The translations under genes and the position numbers were made by a program. A stretch of 64,000 bases of DNA from Callipepla californica brunnescens (Eukaryota; Chordata; Aves; Galliformes; Odontophoridae). Under the pieces are notes generated by a model. That model was not told where the DNA came from. It was given only the letters and a program-made list of their open reading frames with translations, and did not search any database. Positions within the stretch are counted from its first letter, which is position 1. Each line of letters starts with the position of its first letter. Of this stretch, positions 58,201 to 64,000 are shown piece after piece. Location of the stretch: assembly GCA_023055505.1 (NCBI GenBank), contig JALIRH010000117.1:620001-684000 (forward strand), in the 5' to 3' direction.

Positions 58201-60635
58201 TTTCTCTTTTCTCTCGACGCCTGCTTTTCTTTTTTCTCTCGAAGCCTTCTTCTTCTGTTTTCTTTTTTCATTTCCCTTTCTCTTTTCTCCTTTCGCTGCC
58301 TTCTTTTCTCTTTTCTGTTTTCTCTCGCCTTCCTCTTTTCTTTTTTCTCTCGCTGCCACCGTCTCTTTTTTCTCGCCTTCTTCTTTTCTCTTTTCTCTCT
58401 TTTCTCTCACCTTCCTCTTTTCTCTTTTCTCTTGCCGCCTTCTTTCCTCTTTCCTCTCGACGCCTTCTTTCCTCTTTCCTCTCTTTTCTCTTTTCTCTCG
58501 CCTTCTTCTTTTCTCTCTTTTTTCTCTTTTCTCACGCCTTCTTCTTTTCTCTTTTCTTTTTTCTCTCACCTTCTTCTTTTCTCTTTTTTCTCTCGCCTTC
58601 TTCTTTTCTCTCTTTTCTCTTGACGCCTTCTTCTTTTCTCTCTTTGCTCACCTCACTTATTCGCCTGCCTTTTTTCTCACGCTCTTTTCTCTCGCTTGCG
58701 CGCTCTCCGTGCTTCACTCCACTCTCTCTCTCCACGATTTGCTCCTCGCTCTCTCTCTCTCCGCGCTCCACTCTTTTCGTGCACTCTCTCCCTTCTCGCT
58801 TTCTTTTTTTTTTTTTTTTTAACTATCTTCAATCTCCCTTCCTCTCGCTACCATCTTGTTATTCTTTCTTCTCTCTCTTTGCTTATTCTCCTTTCTGTTC
58901 TTTGAAATTCCCACTTCTTTTCTCTCTCTCTTCTCTTACATTCCTTTCTTTCCTTTTCTCTTCTTCTCCTTCTTCTGTCTTTACTTTTCCACACCCTTGA
59001 TAGTGTTTTTATGAAGCCACTCACACTTTCTCATTTTCAGTTAAGTGCTTAGGTTCAGTCGCATCTCAATATTGTTAGAAAAGACTTCAGTGGATGTATC
59101 AGGCTGTCAGCCTTTTCTAACTCATAGCTCTGTGAAGCCTTCCATATCTTAGGATTTTGAATTGTCGTTAAATATAAAAGCTGTTTATGTTTGCTAATGG
59201 AAACCCTTTGAGACTTAACATGTTAAGACGCCCCAAGAAACAAAAAAGGAACAGAACTATGGGTCAGTTGTATTGGAACACTTATGCAGGCCTTCATGTA
59301 ATGGCAAACCTGCAAGTTTACAATATGCATAAATCTACATTGTAGCTGGGAATTTTATGGGAATTTAAAATGCACATAGTCACCTACGGGATGTTTTAAA
59401 TGAAGAGATAAATGAACTTCATTTTCAAAAGATACATTATTTGTTTTGTAAAAAAAAAAAACAGTGATAGGAAGGACCTAACGTGGTATACAATGTAGGC
59501 AGAGGACCAGCACTGCAGATCTTACCTTGCAGGAGGGAGGTGCACGTTCCAGCTCTGATACGCTTTGTTGAAGACTCGCTGACCTTGTGGAGCCTTCTGT
59601 GTTCCTTCCACGGCGCTTACACATTTGTCCTGGAATTGTAAAAAGCAGAACTGTAACGAAGGAATCGCTTTTTCTTTTGCAGGGGGACAGTATCTTACAA
59701 TCTCTGAAGCGAAAGGCACAGAGGAAAAAGCCGCACATCTTATTCTGCCGCTGGGCCACGTGTCTCAGGCGGGGGACTTGTGCCTGTCGTTCAGACATAA
59801 GGTGCCGGGGCTGCACTCGGGTGCCCTCCACGCCTTCGTGCGGAGAAGTGGTGCTCACGGACCGGCTGTGTGGGGAAGGAACGGCGGGCACGGCTGGAGG
59901 CAGACACACATAACTCTGCGAGGACCGGGCATCAAGAGTGTGAGTACAGCTGCAACCTGAGGAGGAATAAGTGAAGGTTAGACTACTTTACCACGCTTCC
60001 TAAGGAATTAGCTTTGTGTTTTTCACCACTGTTTTTTGAGGACTAGTTCTAGCTCCTGCAAAGTCATAGCAAAATACAGGATGGGTGCTTCTGGTTCCAA
60101 CTATGCTTGGCATCTGGATGAAGTCAGCGTTCAGGTGTTTCAGGAACGGAAGGCTCCTCTGTTGGACAGCACTTTTGGTTAGAACAGACAGGATTTTTGC
60201 TGTGAGGGACAATGAGAACAGTGCCACACGGAGCTGGAGAAAGCACCACAGACTCTCACGTGTGGAAATTCTCACCTTGGCAGTGGCACCCGGAGCACAG
60301 CTTCAACCAACACCTCCATTTGTACCATAACTCAGTCCTGAACTGCTGGCACTCCTTGGGGATCCTGCCAAAGAGAAGAAAAACAGCTGTAGTTGTGAGC
60401 ACAATAGATAGGCTGGAGTCAGTAAAGACTAGCTGAGCTTCCTAATGCGTTTGTGTTCTTAGTGCTGTGTGGTTGTGCTCCTTACCAAAGATTCTTTCAC
60501 CTTGCTTTTGTACTCCAATTGTTGTTTTTGTTTTCCCAGGTTATTTTCAAAGGGGAGAAAGGGAAAGGAAGAACTGGGGACATCGGGCTGGATGATGTAA
60601 CTCTGAGAAGAGGACGCTGCTCTGAAGAGCATTAG
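18172..60635 (+). CDS. NPNT: Nephronectin, complete gene in 12 coding exons (545 codons)
   Basis: Join of 18172-18242, 19506-19606, 31520-31612, 36659-36778, 37627-37746, 40651-40785, 41736-41858, 43562-43888, 48941-49036, 49408-49506, 59683-59939 and 60540-60635. All introns are GT-AG and the frame stays open to a TAG. Nephronectin is a secreted basement-membrane protein and ligand of integrin alpha8beta1, needed in mouse kidney budding. Predicted order: signal peptide 1 to about 19; cysteine-rich segment 24-57; EGF modules at 58-88, 89-128, 129-168, 169-213 and 214-254, several calcium-binding type (D-I-D-E-C); Pro/Thr-rich stalk 255-358; RGD at 359-361; LFEILEIER at 374-382; MAM domain about 400-541. 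The length is close to mammalian nephronectin (about 560-565). The paralogue EGFL6 shares this order, but RGDVF followed by LFEIxEIER fits NPNT. One mammalian spacer segment between EGF5 and the stalk was not found. Confidence 0.95.
18243..19505 (+). other. NPNT: NPNT intron 1
   Basis: A 1.26 kb phase-2 intron. The left half is still CpG island and the right half is AT-richer and carries a CR1 3' fragment. Open frames inside are GC-bias or CR1 shadows. Confidence 0.9.
18971..19155 (+). mobile_element. CR1 retroposon 3' fragment in NPNT intron 1
   Basis: The text GACGGAGCACTGGCACAGCT, then CTGGAGACATTCAAGACCCA, GGGGGTTGGACTCCATGATC and CCCTTCCAACCCCTACAGTT, ending in TCTGTGATTTCTGTG, is the CR1 3' UTR. 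The copy is well preserved, suggesting a relatively young insertion, and ends about 350 bases before coding exon 2. Confidence 0.93.
19506..19606 (+). CDS. NPNT: NPNT coding exon 2 (cysteine-rich N-terminal segment)
   Basis: The exon starts after TCATTCAG and ends before GTGAGT. It encodes residues 24-57, reading [13 protein letters not shown] then the Cys-Cys-Trp-Gly-Trp block [17 protein letters not shown], a distinctive feature of nephronectin and EGFL6 ahead of the first EGF module. Phase 2 in, phase 1 out. Confidence 0.95.
21221..21260. repeat. TAA/TA-rich microsatellite
   Basis: Mixed TAA and TA repeats, TAATAATAATATATTATTAT and onward, in NPNT intron 2. Likely polymorphic; no function evident. 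Confidence 0.85.
23382..23575 (+). mobile_element. CR1 retroposon 3' fragment in NPNT intron 2
   Basis: The CR1 3' end is clear: GGTACAGGTTGCCTACAGAT, CATCCCTGGAGGCTTTCATG, GAGTTGGACTGGATGACCTC, GGTCCCTTCCAACTCAAGGA and a closing TGTGATTCTGTG. It is 5'-truncated and inserted in the same orientation as NPNT. Confidence 0.92.
25243..25272. repeat. Poly(C) run of 30 bases
   Basis: An uninterrupted C homopolymer on the coding strand in NPNT intron 2. The opposite strand is G30, which can fold as a G-quadruplex; the C strand can form an i-motif. Long C/G homopolymers are prone to length error, so the true length is uncertain. Confidence 0.9.
26250..26312. repeat. Facing poly(A) and poly(T) tracts
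   Basis: An A-rich run with a few G interruptions is followed, after a short spacer (GCTGGAATTTC), by a T-rich run. The two arms are complementary and could pair as a hairpin in the NPNT pre-mRNA. It may mark two retroposon tails inserted head-to-head, but no element bodies are recognisable. Confidence 0.7.
31520..31612 (+). CDS. NPNT: NPNT coding exon 3 (EGF-like module 1)
   Basis: After TTTGCAG the exon encodes residues 58-88 with six cysteines in EGF spacing: [17 protein letters not shown], then [13 protein letters not shown]. The C-x-C-x-x-G-Y/F core is present but no calcium-binding D-x-D/N-E start, so this is a non-calcium EGF. Bounded by phase-1 introns. Confidence 0.95.
31613..36658 (+). 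other. NPNT: NPNT intron 3
   Basis: A 5.0 kb phase-1 intron of mixed composition. Numerous short open frames occur on both strands, none with a domain or splice context I could support. No mobile element was recognised with confidence. Confidence 0.85.
36659..36778 (+). CDS. NPNT: NPNT coding exon 4 (EGF-like module 2)
   Basis: The exon starts after TTCCAG and ends before GTAAGA. It encodes residues 89-128 beginning [16 protein letters not shown] and containing [14 protein letters not shown]. The D-L-N-E-C start and the Asn/Tyr region fit a calcium-binding EGF module. All six cysteines are present. Symmetric phase 1-1 exon. Confidence 0.96.
36779..37626 (+). other. NPNT: NPNT intron 4
   Basis: A short 0.85 kb phase-1 intron, T-rich towards its 3' end with a TTTG/TTTTTG low-complexity stretch near 37,380-37,450. 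Nothing else seen. Confidence 0.88.
37627..37746 (+). CDS. NPNT: NPNT coding exon 5 (EGF-like module 3)
   Basis: The exon encodes residues 129-168: [20 protein letters not shown] then [20 protein letters not shown]. Six cysteines are present with no calcium-binding D-x-D/N-E-C start; the [11 protein letters not shown] ending matches EGF3 of nephronectin. Symmetric phase 1-1 exon with a TCCCTAG acceptor and GTAGGT donor. Confidence 0.96.
37747..40650 (+). other. NPNT: NPNT intron 5
   Basis: A 2.9 kb phase-1 intron. It carries an AT dinucleotide microsatellite near its 3' end. No further exon or element recognised. Confidence 0.85.
40244..40282. repeat. (AT)n microsatellite in NPNT intron 5
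   Basis: An alternating TA run with one TT interruption, about 39 bases long and 370 bases upstream of exon 6. Confidence 0.9.
40651..40785 (+). CDS. NPNT: NPNT coding exon 6 (EGF-like module 4, calcium-binding type)
   Basis: The exon encodes residues 169-213: [38 protein letters not shown] and GGKYQCH. D-I-D-E-C plus the N-T-F-G-S-Y motif is the calcium-binding EGF signature, and the extended [11 protein letters not shown] ending is characteristic of nephronectin. Acceptor TTCCCACAG, donor GTAATA. Symmetric phase 1-1 exon. Confidence 0.96.
40786..41735 (+). other. NPNT: NPNT intron 6
   Basis: A 0.95 kb phase-1 intron. Short frames on both strands are chance openings; nothing else seen. Confidence 0.87.
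41736..41858 (+). CDS. NPNT: NPNT coding exon 7 (EGF-like module 5, calcium-binding type)
   Basis: The exon encodes residues 214-254: [33 protein letters not shown] and RDNGTACI. Six cysteines and the calcium-binding D-I-D-E-C start are intact. N-G-T at 249-251 forms an N-glycosylation sequon between the last two cysteines. The donor is GTACGT at 41,859; a second GTAACG donor four bases downstream would shift the frame, so I chose the first. Confidence 0.94.
41859..43561 (+). other. NPNT: NPNT intron 7
   Basis: A 1.7 kb phase-1 intron. In mammals a spacer (residues beginning VYIPKVMIEPSG in human, as I recall) sits between EGF5 and the Pro/Thr stalk; I found no equivalent exon here. A strong (CT)n-AG acceptor-like site ends at 42,054 but is followed by a frame that stops at 42,171 without a clear donor. 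Confidence 0.8.
43562..43888 (+). CDS. NPNT: NPNT coding exon 8 (Pro/Thr-rich stalk and RGD)
   Basis: The exon encodes residues 255-363. A stalk of repeated R-P-T-x-R-P-T-P motifs, then [10 protein letters not shown], leads to [15 protein letters not shown]. The stalk is probably extended and heavily O-glycosylated, as nephronectin is known to be. RGD at 359-361 is the integrin attachment site, which in mouse binds alpha8beta1. The exon is joined in frame because C from exon 7 plus CA gives Pro. The acceptor is TTGTTACAG and the donor GTAAGT, leaving one base. Confidence 0.94.
43889..48940 (+). other. NPNT: NPNT intron 8
   Basis: A 5.05 kb phase-1 intron. It contains a short poly(A) run near 44,887-44,903 and many brief chance frames on both strands. 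I recognise no exon, RNA gene or mobile element. Confidence 0.85.
48941..49036 (+). CDS. NPNT: NPNT coding exon 9 (integrin synergy segment)
   Basis: The exon encodes residues 364-395: [20 protein letters not shown] then [21 protein letters not shown] at 374-382 corresponds to LFEIFEIER of mammalian nephronectin, reported as an auxiliary alpha8beta1-binding sequence next to the RGD. It begins 13 residues after the RGD. The acceptor is TTTCTCACAG and the donor GTAATG. Confidence 0.95.
49408..49506 (+). CDS. NPNT: NPNT coding exon 10 (start of MAM domain)
   Basis: The exon encodes residues 396-428: [16 protein letters not shown] then [21 protein letters not shown]-x-G-L-C-G-W is the canonical MAM domain opening. 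It starts after CTGCCTAG and ends before GTAAGA. The following intron carries the giant polypyrimidine minisatellite. A 0.37 kb T-rich intron 9 separates it from exon 9. Confidence 0.96.
49507..51529 (+). other. NPNT: NPNT intron 10, left flank of the minisatellite
   Basis: About 2.0 kb of ordinary intronic sequence. Near its right end (51,379-51,419) is a short AAT/AAAAAAG-rich simple repeat. No exon or mobile element recognised. Confidence 0.85.
51379..51419. repeat. (AAT)n / A-rich simple repeat
   Basis: AATAATAATAAT followed by AAAAAAGAAG and a second AATAATAATAAAAAAGAAAG block. It lies about 110 bases before the polypyrimidine tract begins, and its purine bias is opposite to that of the tract. 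Confidence 0.8.
55115..55310. repeat. Homogenised 26/31-base sub-array
   Basis: Successive CGCC landmarks fall at 55,115, 55,141, 55,167, 55,193, 55,219 and 55,245 (spacing 26), then 55,276 and 55,307 (spacing 31). The copies are nearly identical, unlike the diverged surroundings. The 31-base unit differs by an extra TTTTC-type insertion. Confidence 0.92.
58640..58990. repeat. Degenerate right edge of the minisatellite
   Basis: The regular units give way to irregular C/T-rich text with several CpGs (CGCTTGCGCGCTCTCCGTGC), (CT)n stretches and a T20 run near 58,802-58,820. Purine content rises and the tract ends at about 58,990. Confidence 0.7.
58991..59682 (+). other. NPNT: NPNT intron 10, right flank of the minisatellite
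   Basis: About 0.7 kb of ordinary AT-rich intron with a short A12 run at 59,450-59,461, ending in TTTTTCTTTTGCAG before exon 11. Nothing else recognised. Confidence 0.85.
59683..59939 (+). CDS. NPNT: NPNT coding exon 11 (core of MAM domain)
   Basis: The exon encodes residues 429-514, including [69 protein letters not shown] and GIKS. These are the conserved beta-strand blocks of the MAM domain; D-L-C-L-S-F and W-x-R-x-G-G-H-G-W-R-Q are diagnostic. The donor GTGAGT leaves phase 0. The frame continues into exon 12 as VIFKGEKG, as in nephronectin. Confidence 0.96.
59940..60539 (+). other. NPNT: NPNT intron 11
   Basis: A 0.6 kb phase-0 intron, the only phase-0 intron of the coding region. No repeat or exon recognised. 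Confidence 0.88.
60540..60635 (+). CDS. NPNT: NPNT coding exon 12 (end of MAM domain, stop)
   Basis: After TTTTCCCAG the exon encodes residues 515-545: [20 protein letters not shown], then [11 protein letters not shown] and TAG at 60,633-60,635. G-D-I-G-L-D-D-V is the closing MAM motif and Cys541 the last domain cysteine. The short acidic tail after it matches the nephronectin C-terminus. Confidence 0.96.
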   Translation, partial: VIFKGEKGKGRTGDIGLDDVTLRRGRCSEEH

Positions 60636-61670
60636 CAAAGAGAGTGGAGCAGCACAGCCAGCTCCTCCTGCCCTTCTTACCGAGCTTCGGAACAGAACTG
60701 CATGAAGAGCAAAAACAGAGTGACAACTTCTTAGTGGTCTGCTAAGTGCAATCTCGCTGAAACTTCAATTAAAAACAAGAGCAGCTCCTCCTGCAATTTG
60801 GGAACTGCAAACCAGTGCTGGTTGCTCCTATTAATCCCTGCCTCTGAATCGTGTTTTGTATGTAGTAACTTCATCCCCTGTTAAGCCCGAGTACTCACCC
60901 GCAGAGCACTTGTGAAAAAGGGAGAATGAATTACCAGAAGTATCAAATCTGTGGCTCAGAAAGTCTTAGTATTAACAGCTATTCATTATTTTCCCATGGT
61001 GCTTTTCTTCCATTAATGAGATTTGATCCAGCTTCAGAGCTGTCCGAAGCCTGGAGCTGAACTCCGGCTCACTGCCACCGACCTTCGGAGAAGGGCTGCT
61101 CCTTATTAAACAGCATTTATTTTGGCCTTGCACCTGTATCAAAAAGCAGTTACGTAGAGTAGGCACCGCGTCCTGTAATACCGCTCCTGCTGTGTTTTGT
61201 GTATATGTGTACGGTTATTAACATATTTATGTGTTTAATATTCGCAGACTCTAGCTGCAAGCTCATTGGCAGTCTGTGCTTTGTTACTGCACAGGAGAGG
61301 AGCTCAGCACACTGCGGCATCCTGCTGCTCGTGCCAAGAAACACGTTACCAAAGTCAGCAAATGGTGCTCACTGAAAAGTGCCGCTACCGCTTTCGTGCT
61401 GTAGGATGCTGAAGGCAAAAGAGCAAACCCTTACCTGATGTAAGCGGGCACGTGATCGTGCTGCACAGCTCCGTCTTTAGCGCAGCAGCTGTGGCACAGC
61501 TGCAGGTACAGCTGCAGGTACCACCACACCTGGAACCACAAGGAGCGCTCCCGTCCCGCAGGGCACAGACCTCTGCGGGAGCAGCAGCTGTCACACTGCT
61601 GCACAGACCCTTCTGACCGTGAATGCCTTCAGTCACCTCTGTATGACAGCCATTTTCTACCCAAGCATTC

Positions 61671-61678
61671 TGTATATA
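61671..61678 (+). promoter_or_regulatory. Pumilio-type site TGTATATA in the NPNT 3' UTR
   Basis: An exact match to the Pumilio recognition element TGTANATA. One such octamer is expected by chance every several kilobases, so functional use is unproven. Confidence 0.25.
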
Positions 61679-63192
61679 ATAAGCACCTAACTGTTTAGAA
61701 CTAGAACAAGTATGAGCTCTAGCTGGCACAAAATATTAATCAGAACTTGGGATAATTTTCGTAGTTCTGTATCGTGGATGTGGCTGCAGTTTCCCAGGGA
61801 ACTCCTGCACTCGGTTGATGCTTTTTGGATGAGGAACATCATCAGTGCCATTAACCATTCTAAATCTGACAGCAGTAACATTTCAGAAAATGACAAAAGA
61901 TGGATGAAGTGCCCTTAGTGGCACAGCCTTAAGGCTTCAAACATACATACGTAGCAAAAATAGAGCTCAGACCTTCCAGATACTTACACTAAGTGTAAAA
62001 CACGTCAGCTCTGTACAGAACTATCATCAGAACAAAGCCAAACGTTGCAGAAAGCCTGCAGCCAGGAGAGGCCCCGCTCCAGCTGCCTGTTCCTCACAAA
62101 GTACTGCTGGAAGAGTGCTTGTCACTCTGTCCCTCAGGATGCCACCAGCACTGCACGTACAGCAGAAGCGCATTTGAGCAAAGATATTCTCCTGCACAAA
62201 TGCATCATCAAACGTTTTGAAACAGCAGAAAACCACGTAAACTCTGGAAACGACTTTGCTGTGAGTGTGACCATGATCCACCTTCCCTTCCGTCATTTTG
62301 CAGTGCACCAGAAGTATCTGTGAATAGTGGGAATGACTTGTCTTTATTATTTTAAAGTTATCAGTAAAGGAGGATGTTACTTGATACCAACGGGAATATC
62401 TTGTTTTCATTTCTGGATCTAAAGTCTCATTGCAGTGATGAAACGAACCAAGAGATGACAATCCAAACAAAACGTGGTAGTAAAACACGTAACCACTATC
62501 AAATCTGAAATTAAGAGTTCAACGCACTTTTAAGAGTGGGATATGCATTACTCCAGAGGAAGAGTTGCAGCTTTCAGCCTAGCTCCTAGGGCAGTCTCAC
62601 AGGTAACTTAAGCATTTTCCAAATATGAAGTGTTTTAGAAATGGCTGCTGCACAAATAGTCACATTCTGGGGCACCAAAGTGAGCACACCTTGATCTGTT
62701 CCTCATACAGCGTGTTAGGACAGCACTGAGACTCGCTGGCTGAAGTCTATTTAATAAGGCCCCTCTGTACGTGGGCAAAACCCTGTTTGTTATAGGGCCC
62801 CAAATTTGAACGAATTTAGGTGGCAAACAGAAGTGCTCAGGGGAGGAGCTGGCATCTTGGTGTTTACGCGGTGTTTTGCGTACCCTGCCTTCACAACGGA
62901 ACAGGTACTGAAATGGGGCAGCCCGTGTGAGCCTGGCACTGGAGGAGCTGCTGTGGCTGTCAGTCTCTCACCTCTGCTCCGGCTCTGCGGTGCCACCGTG
63001 TTGTCCCCTCCTCTCCTGCGCTCAGCCGCTGTGTGAAGAGATGAGGTGTGAGGGGCTGCTCGTTGATGCTGCTCCTCGGGGTGACTGCACCAGCTGGGAC
63101 GCAGCACACGCTGCCATTTCCATGCAAACCTCAAAAGAAAAACCAGGTGGTCTTAAGAAATAGCTCATCACTGCCTTTCCTGTCCAGACCTT

Positions 63193-63198
63193 AATAAA
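63193..63198 (+). terminator. NPNT: Candidate poly(A) signal for NPNT
   Basis: AATAAA within TTAATAAATAG, the first canonical hexamer I found after the NPNT stop. About 40-50 bases downstream is GAATGTGCACAGTGTGAG, a plausible GU-rich element. This gives a 3' UTR of about 2.56 kb. Confidence 0.5.
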
Positions 63199-63215
63199 TA
63201 GATGCCAAAAGCCTG

Positions 63216-64000
63216 CGGTTATACACATAGGCAGCGGAAGGAATGTGCACAGTGTGAGAACAGCTACCTGTACAACCCTTGGGCAGCTCCTAACGCTGTG
63301 TTAAAGACACGTGCTGAAACCTCTTCCCCAGCAAAGATTTAAGAAAGGTTAACAAAGGGCAGATAGTGGGACCAAAGGACTGCAGTAGAAGGGACAGATG
63401 CATCGTGCTTGCACGTTAACTCCGCCCCTCATGTTCCTCCGAGCACGTCCGGCAACAGAGGCAGGAGAACCTGCGCTGTGTGGGTAAAAAGAAATCATCA
63501 GCCTGCCCGTCCCGGGGCGCTCCCAGCTCTGACACACGTCCTCCTCCGGTCCTCTGTCACACTGCAGCTCCACAGCTGTCCCGACAAAAAGGAAACACTG
63601 CTGACTTCAGGCGTGGCTTTAGATGAATTTGCTCCCAGGTGAGCACAGCAGGACCCACGCAGCACAACTGCTCAGAGAAAGAGAGAAGCAGCCCAAATAA
63701 TACCTCAGTATTATTTGAGTATGCAACTGGGAACACCAAAGGCAACATCCAAACTTCAAACAACAGATCCCTATTATTTTGCTCCAGCTAAAGTTGGAAC
63801 TTACTTATTCAGTGCATCTTAATGTCACATATGGGGATTCCAAGCCTTCTCTTTTTCCAGCTCCCCCAACTGAATAACAAAACCACAGTGAAACACATGA
63901 AACAGTGTAACACAATGAAAACTGTTTCCAACCTAAGGCATTCTATGATTCAACATCAAATACGTGTGATTCACGTTATGATCTAGGGGATCCTTTCCGT
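63216..64000. other. Downstream flank of NPNT
   Basis: No coding exon recognised on either strand. In mammals the next gene is TBCK on the opposite strand, well beyond this distance. A CR1 tail lies near the end of the window. Confidence 0.55.
63921..63951 (+). mobile_element. CR1 3' tail remnant
   Basis: ACTGTTTCCAACCTAAGGCA followed by TTCTATGATTC matches the terminal CR1 text (CTTCCAACCTAAACCATTCTATGATTC type). Only the last 30 or so bases are recognisable. Confidence 0.6.

Larger units (their letters stand above)
51530..58990. repeat. Giant polypyrimidine minisatellite in NPNT intron 10
   Basis: About 7.4 kb of nearly pure C/T on the coding strand (G/A on the other). The variable unit is roughly TTTTCTCTCGCCTTC with T/C filler, commonly 26-33 bases; purines occur mostly at fixed places, in CTCGCC, CTCACC, CTTGCC, CTCGACGCC and TTTCATTTC. 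Blocks at 55,115-55,245 repeat every 26 bases and at 55,245-55,307 every 31. Larger segments recur, for instance around 54,560 and 56,374. It lies wholly inside the intron, ending about 0.7 kb before exon 11. The huge open frames across it arise because C/T-only DNA has no A or G for a plus-strand stop, and its complement has no T. I do not match it to a repeat family known to me. Confidence 0.95.
60636..63215 (+). other. NPNT: Probable NPNT 3' UTR
   Basis: Non-coding sequence runs from the stop to the first canonical AATAAA at 63,193, followed by a G/T-containing stretch. ATTAAA variants at 60,765 and 61,105 could give shorter transcripts. A TGTATATA Pumilio-type site is at 61,671 and a 12-base tandem duplication at 61,497-61,520. 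Mammalian NPNT also has a long 3' UTR. The end point is an inference. Confidence 0.5.

Noticed and set aside
51578..58822. 2,414-codon plus-strand open frame and its overlapping sister frames
   Set aside because: The frames are products of near-pure C/T composition inside an NPNT intron; there is no domain, no splice context, and all three frames are open at once.
1..64000. tRNA, rRNA, CRISPR array or endogenous retrovirus
   Set aside because: I saw no cloverleaf A/B box pair, no rRNA-like text, no spacer-repeat array and no paired LTRs or retroviral gene frames. A tool-based scan could still find a small RNA that I missed.

Overview
The window is vertebrate nuclear DNA, almost certainly from a bird and probably a galliform such as chicken or a close relative. 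The evidence is the intron-exon organisation, several CR1 retroposon fragments with the avian ATTCTGTG-type 3' end, a CpG-island promoter, and a complete gene whose product reads as nephronectin. Species assignment is inference; no tree could be built here. Almost all short open reading frames in the window are chance or shadow frames.

Layout. (1) Bases 1-3022 hold the 3' end of an upstream plus-strand gene. Its last coding exon (2886-3022) encodes a C-terminus that I identify as GSTCD, a protein with a glutathione S-transferase C-terminal-like region and a methyltransferase-like region. (2) Bases 3023 to about 17,790 are the GSTCD 3' flank and an AT-rich intergenic spacer with an old CR1 element (11.34-12.16 kb), a 37-base poly(T) run and AT repeats. 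(3) A CpG island (about 17.79-18.78 kb) covers the promoter and first coding exon of NPNT. (4) NPNT fills 18,172-60,635 on the plus strand in 12 coding exons. I joined these by reading frame and splice sites into one 545-codon protein: signal peptide, cysteine-rich N-terminal segment, five EGF-like modules, a Pro/Thr-rich stalk ending in RGD, an LFEILEIER integrin-synergy segment and a C-terminal MAM domain. (5) The 3' UTR and flank run to the window end, with a first canonical AATAAA at 63,193 and a CR1 tail near 63.93 kb.

The striking feature is in NPNT intron 10. About 7.4 kb (51,530-58,990) is an almost pure polypyrimidine minisatellite on the coding strand. It is built from variable units of roughly 26-33 bases, many carrying TCTCGCC, with locally homogenised blocks and duplicated higher-order segments. 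It creates reading frames of more than 2,400 codons on the plus strand and long Lys/Glu/Arg frames on the minus strand. These are compositional artefacts, because pure C/T sequence cannot form a stop codon on either strand. The tract could affect DNA structure, replication, splicing or sequestration of RNA-binding proteins, and it is the best candidate here for undescribed biology.

How the genes relate. GSTCD and NPNT are neighbours in the same orientation in mammals too, as I recall, so the window looks like a conserved syntenic block. NPNT makes a secreted basement-membrane ligand for integrin alpha8beta1. GSTCD is unrelated in function. No tRNA, rRNA, CRISPR array or other protein-coding gene was found.
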